From positions 558,001 through 622,000 of the forward strand of contig NZ_CP152412.1 of the NCBI RefSeq assembly GCF_038957035.1: a stretch of 64,000 bases of DNA, read 5' to 3'. Both the position numbers and the translations under genes were made by a program. The notes below the pieces were generated by a model. That model worked only from the letters and a program-made list of their open reading frames with translations, did not search any database and was not told the DNA's origin. Of the stretch, positions 58,677 to 64,000 are shown in pieces (position 1 is the first letter of the stretch; the number at the start of each line of letters is the position of its first letter). The DNA is from Bradyrhizobium sp. B097. Its GTDB lineage: Bacteria; Pseudomonadota; Alphaproteobacteria; Rhizobiales; Xanthobacteraceae.

Positions 58677-58696
58677 TGCCACTCCCTGCCTTGAGT

Positions 58697-58712
58697 TGTG
58701 TCATTTGACACA
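58697..58712. promoter_or_regulatory. Palindromic operator candidate upstream of hicB
   Basis: TGTGTCA-TT-TGACACA, a perfect 7-bp inverted repeat in the 78-bp divergent region, followed by TTGTGTGTGA, a partial third copy of the half-site. HicB proteins with ribbon-helix-helix domains repress their own promoters through such palindromes, so this is the likely site. Confidence 0.55.
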
Positions 58713-58754
58713 CTGTTGTGTGTGAAATAGCATACTCCAACGACGGAGGCCAGA

Positions 58755-59252
58755 ATGAAGAGACGGCTTTATCCGGCCGTGCTGGAGCGCGGGCCGCGCG
58801 GCGCGTTCGGGGCGTGGTTTCCCGACTTTCCCGGCTGCGTCGCCGGCGGCAAGTCGCAGGAAGAGGCGATCGAGCGTGCCGAGCATGCGCTGGCGCAGGC
58901 GGTGGACGGCTGGGTCGAGCAGGGCCACGCGCTGCCGGAGCCGACGCCGATCGAGCGGATCGTGCCGCCCAAGGGCTCCGACGTCGCCGCCTTCTTCATG
59001 GTCGGCGTCGATCCGCCCGATCCGTCCGAGCGGGTGAACGTCTATCTGCCGAAAAGCCTGATCGCGCGCATCGACAAGCGCGCCGCCGAGCTCGGCATGA
59101 GCCGTTCGAGCTTCTTCGGCTTTGCGAGCTCGCTCGCGCTCGAATGGCCGGGCGGATATCCGCGCGGCGCCCCGATCGCGCCGCGCTCCAAGGTGCACAA
59201 GACCGGCGCGCTGCGCGCCGAGAAGCGGCCGGGCAAGAAGCCTGCGCGGTAG
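58755..59252 (+). CDS. HicB-family antitoxin-like protein, no HicA partner visible
   Basis: A 165-residue protein. Residues 5-65 form the HicB partial RNase-H fold (LYPAVLERGPRGAFGAWFPDFPGCVAGGKSQEEAIERAEHAL). Residues about 95-125 form a ribbon-helix-helix DNA-binding part (RVNVYLPKSLIARIDKRAAELGMSRSSFF). The C-terminal tail is basic (KVHKTGALRAEKRPGKKPAR). GGAGG lies five bases before the ATG. HicA toxins, about 60 residues, normally precede or follow hicB; neither side has such a frame. It may act as a stand-alone regulator. Confidence 0.88.
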   Translation: MKRRLYPAVLERGPRGAFGAWFPDFPGCVAGGKSQEEAIERAEHALAQAVDGWVEQGHALPEPTPIERIVPPKGSDVAAFFMVGVDPPDPSERVNVYLPKSLIARIDKRAAELGMSRSSFFGFASSLALEWPGGYPRGAPIAPRSKVHKTGALRAEKRPGKKPAR

Positions 59253-59285
59253 AAGATTGATCATCAAGCGACAAGCTTTCTCACC

Positions 59286-59414
59286 GTCACCCTGAGGAGG
59301 CCGCGCAGCGGCCGTCTCGAAGGGTCGACGGCCCGGCTGGTGGCCGTGCATCCTTCGAGGCTCGCTGCGCTCGCACCTCCAGCGACAAAGGCGAAGCCTT
59401 TGCGCGGGGATGAC
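59286..59414. repeat. Palindromic intergenic element, GTCACCCTGAGGAGG family (copy 5)
   Basis: Begins GTCACCCTGAGGAGGCCGCG and ends GCGCGGGGATGACG, with internal TCGAAGGGTCGACGG and CATCCTTCGAGGC. It lies in the 326-bp gap between hicB and the next MFS gene; the rest of the gap shows no gene. Confidence 0.83.
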
Positions 59415-59578
59415 GGGACTAATTGAAGCGCCAAACTTGTACGACGGGAGAGCAGGGTTAACCCTCGTGCGCCTCCCGCATGGCCTACGTCCGTTTGCGC
59501 CGGTTGATCGGCCTGCACCCGCTCTCCATAGTGCGCGCGATTGGAGGCTCCCGCCGGGGCTTCAAGGCGGGACTTCAG

Positions 59579-60823
59579 ATGATCGACGTGACAGCTGCGG
59601 ATGAGGCGAGCGATGACGCGCGGGCGCGCAGCAACGTGTGGCGGCTTGCGGCGGCGCAGGCGCTGACTGGCGCCAATTCGGCCGTGATCTTCGCCACCGG
59701 CTCGATCGTCGGTGCGTCGCTGGCGCCCGACATCTCGCTCGCGACGGTGCCGCTCTCGATGTATGTGCTCGGGCTTGCCGCTGGCACGCTGCCGACCGGC
59801 GCGATCTCGCGCGCCTATGGCAGGCGGGTCGCCTTCATCGTCGGCACCCTCTGCGGCACGCTCACCGGTGCGCTCGGCGCCTGGGCGATCCTGCACTCGT
59901 CGTTCTGGCTGTTCTGCGGCGCGACCTTCCTCGGCGGGCTCTATGGCGCGGTCGCGCAGTCCTATCGTTTCGCGGCAGCCGACGGCGCCAGTGTCGCGTT
60001 CCGGCCCAAGGCGGTGTCCTGGGTGATGGCCGGCGGCGTATTCGCCGGCGTGCTCGGGCCGCAGCTCGTGCAATGGACCATGGACATCTGGCCGCCTTAT
60101 CTGTTTGCGTTCTCCTTCGTGATGCAGGCGCTAGTCGCACTGGTGGCGATGGCGGTGCTGTCGGGTGTCGACGCGCCGAAGCCCGCGGCGGCGGATCTGC
60201 ATGGCGGCCGTCCGCTGCTCGAGATCGCCAGGCAGCCGCGCTTCATCGCCGCCGCGCTGTGCGGCGTGATCGCCTATCCGATGATGAATCTGGTGATGAC
60301 CTCGGCGCCGCTCGCCATGAAGATGTGCGGGCTGTCGGTCAGCGATTCCAATTTCGGCATCCAGTGGCACATCGTGGCGATGTACGGCCCGAGCTTCTTC
60401 ACGGGCTCGCTGATCGCCCGCTTCGGTGCGCCCGTCATCGTCGCGCTCGGGCTGGCGCTGGAGGCTGTCGCCGCGATGATCGGGTTGTCAGGGATCACGG
60501 CGCCGCACTTCTGGGCGACGCTGTTCGTGCTCGGCATCGGCTGGAACTTCGCCTTCGTGGGCGCCTCCGCGCTGGTGCTGGAAACGCACCGGCCGCAGGA
60601 ACGCAACAAGGTGCAGGCGTTCAACGATTTCCTGGTGTTCGGCATGATGGCGATCGGCTCGTTCTCGTCGGGCCAATTGCTCGCCCATTACGGCTGGAAT
60701 GCCGTCAACATGGTGGTGTTTCCGCCGGTGCTGCTCGGGCTTGCCGTGCTGTCGCTCGCCTCATTCGCCAAGCGGCGGGCGAAATTGCGTGCGGTGGAAG
60801 AAATCCCGGATCCCAGCATCTGA
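59579..60823 (+). CDS. MFS transporter
   Basis: A 414-residue twelve-helix carrier. Family features: WRLAAAQALTGANSAVIFATGSIVGASLAP at helix 1, ISRAYGRRVAFIVGTLCGTLTGALGAWAI with motif A, and GIGWNFAFVGASALVLETHRPQERNKVQAFNDF late in the protein, a stretch common in a Bradyrhizobium MFS group. The ATG before IDVTAADEASDD is chosen; 33 upstream codons read as non-coding. Substrate unknown. A second MFS gene follows after 118 bp that contain a strong hairpin. Confidence 0.89.
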   Translation: MIDVTAADEASDDARARSNVWRLAAAQALTGANSAVIFATGSIVGASLAPDISLATVPLSMYVLGLAAGTLPTGAISRAYGRRVAFIVGTLCGTLTGALGAWAILHSSFWLFCGATFLGGLYGAVAQSYRFAAADGASVAFRPKAVSWVMAGGVFAGVLGPQLVQWTMDIWPPYLFAFSFVMQALVALVAMAVLSGVDAPKPAAADLHGGRPLLEIARQPRFIAAALCGVIAYPMMNLVMTSAPLAMKMCGLSVSDSNFGIQWHIVAMYGPSFFTGSLIARFGAPVIVALGLALEAVAAMIGLSGITAPHFWATLFVLGIGWNFAFVGASALVLETHRPQERNKVQAFNDFLVFGMMAIGSFSSGQLLAHYGWNAVNMVVFPPVLLGLAVLSLASFAKRRAKLRAVEEIPDPSI

Positions 60824-60883
60824 TTTCCTGCTGCCAATTGCTGACACTTCGATCAGCTTCGAAATGACCGGCTTGCAAGGCTG

Positions 60884-60926
60884 CTCACATCGTGGGAACG
60901 GATTGGTCCGGTCCTGACGATGTGAG
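60884..60926 (+). other. Inverted repeat (hairpin) between two MFS genes
   Basis: CTCACATCGT at 60884-60893 pairs with ACGATGTGAG at 60917-60926 around a 23-nt loop with further GGA/TCC pairing. No T-run follows. It ends 15 bp before the next ATG, so it could be an operator or a leader hairpin rather than a terminator. Confidence 0.5.
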
Positions 60927-60941
60927 AAGCAAGAGCAAGAA

Positions 60942-62159
60942 ATGGACGCATCATCACCCACGCTGCATGACGAATCCGCGCTCGGTTACGAGGGTTGGCG
61001 CATCGTCGTCGTCTGCTTCCTGCTTGCGACCTTCGGCTGGGGATTGGGCTTCTACGGCCAGAGCGTCTATGTCGCCGAGCTACACAAGCTGCACGGCTGG
61101 CCGGCGTCGCTGATCTCGTCGGGCACGACCTTCTTCTATTTGTTCGGCGCCGCGCTGGTGGCCTTCGTCAGCGAGGCGATCAAGGCGTTCGGTGCGCGCA
61201 GCTGCCTGATCGCGGGCACCCTCGCGATGGCGGTTGCCGCGGTTGCGATCGGCGAGGTGCGCGAGCCATGGCAGCTCTATCTCGCCGATGCGCTATTGGC
61301 GTTCGGCTGGGCCGGCACCAGCCTCGGCATTATCACCAACACGCTCGGCCTGTGGTTCGACAAGAAGCGCGGCATGGCGATCAGCCTGGCGCTGAACGGC
61401 GCCAGCTTCGGCGGCATCGTCGGCGTGCCGCTGCTGGTGGCGGGGATCGGCGCTTTCGGCTTCTCCGGCGCGATGATCGCAGCCGCGGTGGCGCTCGTCG
61501 TGGTCATGGTGCCTGTCATCCTGATCTTCGTCGGGCGGCCACCGGTGCATCTGCATGCGGTGACTTCAGCGGCGGCCGATGCGCCGTCGGCGATCCAGGT
61601 GCGTGCCCGGGCGCTGCGCGACATCCGTTTCCTCTCGGTGTCGATTGCCTTCGCGCTGGTGCTGTTCGCCCAGGTCGGCTTCATCGTGCATCTGATCGCC
61701 TATCTCGATCAGGTGATCGGCCGCGAGCGCGCCACGGTGGCGATGGCGCTGTTGACCGCGATGGCCGTGGTCGGCCGTGTGTCCTTCTCGTTCGTGATCG
61801 ACCGCCTCAACCAGCGGCTGGCGTCGGCGCTGTCCTTTGTCAGCCAGGCGATCGCGCTCGCCGTCATCATCAATGTGCACAACGACATCGCGCAGATCGC
61901 CGCCTGCGCGCTGTTCGGCTTCTCGGTCGGCAATCTGATCACGTTGCCGGCGCTGATCGTGCAGCGCGAGTTCGATCCGCGCGCGTTCGGCGTGCTGGTC
62001 AGCCTGATCACCGCGATCAACCAGATCACCTACGCGTTCGGCCCCGGCGTGATCGGGCTGTTGCATGATCTCTCCGGCAGCTACACGCTGCCGTTCTATG
62101 GCTGTATTGGCCTGGAGCTGATCGCGGCGGCGGCGATCATGACCCGCGGAAGACCGTAG
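60942..62159 (+). CDS. MFS transporter (monocarboxylate/oxalate-formate type)
   Basis: A 405-residue carrier with twelve helices. Helix 1 reads GWRIVVVCFLLATFGWGLGFYGQSVYVAEL and then LHGWPASLISSGTTFFYLFGAALVAFVSEAI. The segment GIITNTLGLWFDKKRGMAISLALNGASFGGIVGVPLLV is typical of MCT/OFA-type carriers of monocarboxylates. GCAAGAGCAAGAA precedes the ATG. The stop codon lies inside the following palindrome. Substrate not determinable; both MFS genes may come from one duplication-rich family. Confidence 0.9.
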   Translation: MDASSPTLHDESALGYEGWRIVVVCFLLATFGWGLGFYGQSVYVAELHKLHGWPASLISSGTTFFYLFGAALVAFVSEAIKAFGARSCLIAGTLAMAVAAVAIGEVREPWQLYLADALLAFGWAGTSLGIITNTLGLWFDKKRGMAISLALNGASFGGIVGVPLLVAGIGAFGFSGAMIAAAVALVVVMVPVILIFVGRPPVHLHAVTSAAADAPSAIQVRARALRDIRFLSVSIAFALVLFAQVGFIVHLIAYLDQVIGRERATVAMALLTAMAVVGRVSFSFVIDRLNQRLASALSFVSQAIALAVIINVHNDIAQIAACALFGFSVGNLITLPALIVQREFDPRAFGVLVSLITAINQITYAFGPGVIGLLHDLSGSYTLPFYGCIGLELIAAAAIMTRGRP

Positions 62160-62241
62160 CCCGGATGAGCGAAGCGTAATCCGGGGCAGGTCGACCCGCG
62201 GAGGGACTCCCCGGATTTCGCTGCGCTCATCCGGGCTACGA
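62156..62241. repeat. Palindrome GTAGCCCGGATGAGCG, shared terminus of two convergent genes
   Basis: Arms GTAGCCCGGATGAGCGAAGC and GCTGCGCTCATCCGGGCTAC, with inner AATCCGGGG/CCCCGGATT. The TAG in the left end is the stop of the MFS gene, and the TAG on the other strand at the right end is the stop of the MerR gene. Confidence 0.88.
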
Positions 62242-62673
62242 TTTCTTCCGCGGCCGCCGCTCCTTCTTCTTCTCACCGATCTTGCCGGCCGCTGCGACCC
62301 GCAGCAGGCGTCGGAAGGTCGGACATTCCATGTGGCTCGGCGCGGGACAGACGGCGGCGTGGCGCAGGCCGTCGCGCATCGCGTTGAGCCGGCGGATGGT
62401 GTGGTCGAGGTCGTCGGCCTTGGCTGCCAGCATTTTCCGGTCGATGCGTGGCCTGCCGTCGGGTGCGAACATTCTTGCGATCTCGTCGAGCGAGAAGCCG
62501 GAGGCGCGTCCGAGCGCGATCAGGGCCAGCCGGTCGAGCACGGCCGGATCGAACAGCCGGCGCAGCCCGCGCCGTCCATGCGAGGCGATCAGCCCTTTTT
62601 CCTCGTAGAAGCGCAAGGTCGAGGCGCGAACGCCCGACAATTGCGCCACCTCCGCGATGTCGATGTCCCGCAT
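62236..62673 (-). CDS. MerR-family transcriptional regulator
   Basis: A 145-residue regulator. The N-terminal winged helix reads DIDIAEVAQLSGVRASTLRFYEEKGLIASHGRRGLRRLFDP (residues 3-45), a typical MerR domain. A coiled coil follows (KMLAAKADDLDHTIRRLNAMRDGLRHAA), then cysteines in AAVCPAPSHMECPTFRRLLR, spaced unlike mercury MerR but similar to SoxR/CadR-like redox or metal sensors. The basic C-terminus is KKKERRPRKKS. It is divergent from a methyltransferase gene whose promoter has MerR-type geometry, so it probably controls that gene and perhaps itself. Confidence 0.91.
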   Translation of the reverse strand: MRDIDIAEVAQLSGVRASTLRFYEEKGLIASHGRRGLRRLFDPAVLDRLALIALGRASGFSLDEIARMFAPDGRPRIDRKMLAAKADDLDHTIRRLNAMRDGLRHAAVCPAPSHMECPTFRRLLRVAAAGKIGEKKKERRPRKKS

Positions 62674-62677
62674 GGCC

Positions 62678-62708
62678 TTGACCTCAAGTTCACTTGAACT
62701 GGCAGTGT
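62678..62708 (+). promoter_or_regulatory. MerR-type promoter and operator of the methyltransferase-DUF2938 pair
   Basis: TTGACC at 62678-62683 and a weak CAGTGT at 62703-62708 are separated by 19 bp instead of 17. The spacer contains the dyad AGTTCA-CT-TGAACT (62687-62700), centred on the spacer. This is the arrangement through which MerR proteins untwist promoters; the left part CCTCAAGTTCACTTGA resembles known MerR-family sites. Confidence 0.68.
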
Positions 62709-62768
62709 GCCGCCAGGCGCTTGCCTAAGGCAAGCATCAGGACAGGCAAATAGCAAAGGGACGAGATC

Positions 62769-63632
62769 ATGAGTATCGCATCGCCGGCCGAGGACGAGCA
62801 GGTCAAACTCTGGAACAGCGCTGCCGGGCGCGCCTGGGTCGAGACCCGCGACGTGCTCGAAGCGATGTTCAAGCCGCTCGAAGAGCTGCTCGTGCGGGCG
62901 GTGGTCGATGCCGCGGCGAGCCATGTGCTCGATATCGGCTGCGGCACGGGCGCCACGACATTCGCCGTCGCACACGTGCTCGGCCCGCAGGGGCGTTGCA
63001 CCGGCATCGACATCTCCGAACCGATGATCGCGGCGGCGCGTGACCGCGCGGAGCGGGAAGGGCGGCCGGCCGACTTCATCTGCGCCGACGCACAGACCCA
63101 TGGCTTTGCGCCGGCGAGCTTCGACATCGTTATCTCGCGTCTCGGCGTGATGTTCTTTGCCGATCCGGTGCAGGCTTTCGCCAATCTCCGGCGGGCGGCC
63201 CGGCCGGGTGCCGCGCTGCGCTTCATCGTGTGGCGCGCCGCCGCCGAGAACCCGTTCATGACGACGGCGGAGCGGGCGGCAAAGCCGCTGCTGCCGGATC
63301 TTCCGGCGCGGCGTCCCGATGCGCCGGGGCAGTTCGGCTTCGCGGACCGGAACCGGGTCGAAAGCATCCTGGAAGACAGCGGCTGGAGCGCGATCGCGAT
63401 CGAGCCAGTCGATGTCGCCTTGCGCTTTCCGGCATCGGTGCTGACCCGTTATGTGAGCTGGCTCGGCCCGGTCGGTACGATGCTGCAGGAGATGGAAGAG
63501 CCGCGCCGCACCCAGGTGATCGAAACCGTGCGCGACGCCTTCGACCGCTACATCCACGGCAGCGAAATTCGCTTCACCGCGGCCTGCTGGATGGTCACGG
63601 CGCGAGCGCCAGTGGAGGCTGCGAATGGTTGA
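62769..63632 (+). CDS. Class I SAM-dependent methyltransferase (UbiE/Coq5-like)
   Basis: A 287-residue methyltransferase. Motif I HVLDIGCGTGATTFAVAHVL is near residue 57, motif II region GRCTGIDISEPMIAAARDRA follows, then DFICADAQTHGF and FDIVISRLGVMFFADPVQAFANLRRAARPGAALRFIVW. The N-terminal EQVKLWNSAAGRAWVETRDVLEAMFKPLEELL is typical of a rhizobial family without known substrate. It is the first gene downstream of the MerR-type promoter and overlaps the next gene by 8 bp. Confidence 0.9.
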   Translation: MSIASPAEDEQVKLWNSAAGRAWVETRDVLEAMFKPLEELLVRAVVDAAASHVLDIGCGTGATTFAVAHVLGPQGRCTGIDISEPMIAAARDRAEREGRPADFICADAQTHGFAPASFDIVISRLGVMFFADPVQAFANLRRAARPGAALRFIVWRAAAENPFMTTAERAAKPLLPDLPARRPDAPGQFGFADRNRVESILEDSGWSAIAIEPVDVALRFPASVLTRYVSWLGPVGTMLQEMEEPRRTQVIETVRDAFDRYIHGSEIRFTAACWMVTARAPVEAANG

Positions 63633-64000
63633 CGCCATGGATTTTCTGGCGCGCGCGGTGCTGATCGGGACCGGCGCGACGGTCGTGATGGACATCTGGG
63701 GGATGGTCCGCAAGCGCCTGCTCGGCATCCCGTCGCTGGACTATGCCCTGGTTGGCCGCTGGCTCGACCATCTCGCATCCGGCCGCCTGCGCCACGACCG
63801 CATCGCCGCGTCGCCGCCGGTCGCGGGCGAACGGGTGATCGGATGGGCGGCGCATTATCTGATCGGGATCGGCTTTGCCGGCGTGCTGCTTGCGATCTTC
63901 GGCCTCGATTGGGCGCGGCAGCCCAGCATCGCTCCGGCTCTGATCGTCGGGATCGGCAGCGTGGCCGCGCCGTTCCTGGTGATGCAGCCCGCGATGGGCG
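63625..64000 (+). CDS. DUF2938 membrane protein, partial
   Basis: The first 125 codons are present; the gene runs off the right edge. It opens MVDAMDFLARAVLIGTGATVVMDIWGMVRKRLLG, then SLDYALVGRWLDHLASGRLRHD and GWAAHYLIGIGFAGVLLAIFGLDWARQPS, matching the DUF2938 family of small integral membrane proteins. Three hydrophobic segments are visible in the part present. The ATG lies inside the end of the methyltransferase gene (8-bp overlap), so both are one operon under the MerR-type promoter. Function unknown. Confidence 0.87.
   Translation, partial: MVDAMDFLARAVLIGTGATVVMDIWGMVRKRLLGIPSLDYALVGRWLDHLASGRLRHDRIAASPPVAGERVIGWAAHYLIGIGFAGVLLAIFGLDWARQPSIAPALIVGIGSVAAPFLVMQPAMG

Overview
The window looks like chromosome of a Bradyrhizobium-type alphaproteobacterium. 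The DNA is GC-rich throughout and genes are densely packed, many overlapping as ATGA. Gaps between genes are filled with several families of palindromic intergenic repeats of the kind that crowd Bradyrhizobium genomes. The gene content also fits: many ABC and MFS transporters, a Sox thiosulfate-oxidation cluster, a cobalamin-uptake locus, and acyl-CoA and amidohydrolase genes. I see no tRNA, rRNA, CRISPR array or prophage.

Layout. 1-5.2 kb: oligopeptide-type ABC importer on the minus strand (binding protein, two permeases, two ATPases; the last ATPase is cut by the window edge). 5.6-10.2 kb: 2OG-Fe(II) dioxygenase, DUF2270 membrane protein, acyl-CoA synthetase and iron-type alcohol dehydrogenase, all minus strand. 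10.8-21.6 kb: an unusual block holding a 2675-residue repeat protein with a C-terminal metzincin-like HExxHxxGxxD site, three tandem tail-collar proteins, a GNAT acetyltransferase coupled to them, and a small convergent protein. 22.3-26.8 kb: RND efflux pair. 27-34 kb: an orphan amino-acid-type binding protein, a MAPEG protein, an AttEFGH-like export cluster (ATPase, FtsX-type permease, Tat-exported CrtC/AttH-like lipocalin), and an exported methyltransferase-like protein. 34-42.7 kb: two MFS carriers, a D-aminoacylase-type amidohydrolase, a CYTH-CHAD protein, an ATP-grasp protein, a MarR gene remnant and a tiny charged protein.

42.9-48.5 kb: vitamin B12 uptake. btuB (minus) lies behind a cobalamin riboswitch with a matching promoter. 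btuC-btuD-btuF run divergently, apparently without their own riboswitch. 48.7-56.6 kb: sulfur oxidation on the minus strand, soxX-soxY-soxZ-soxA-soxK-soxB-dsrE-like, then an IS481-like element, a second dsrE-like gene and a persulfide dioxygenase-rhodanese fusion. The IS (1051 bp, 32-bp inverted repeats, 5-bp target duplication) landed in a palindromic repeat between the two DsrE-like genes. soxCD and Sox regulators are absent from the window.

56.9-64 kb: DUF938 methyltransferase, isoaspartate-methyltransferase-like protein, a solitary HicB with a palindromic operator candidate, two MFS carriers, and a divergent MerR regulator/methyltransferase-DUF2938 pair. The shared promoter of that pair has the 19-bp spacer and centred dyad typical of MerR control.

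The most unusual material is the 10.8-21.6 kb block. Other points worth attention are the riboswitch promoter geometry, the MerR-type promoter, the datable IS insertion, and intergenic palindromes that supply the stop codons of adjacent genes.
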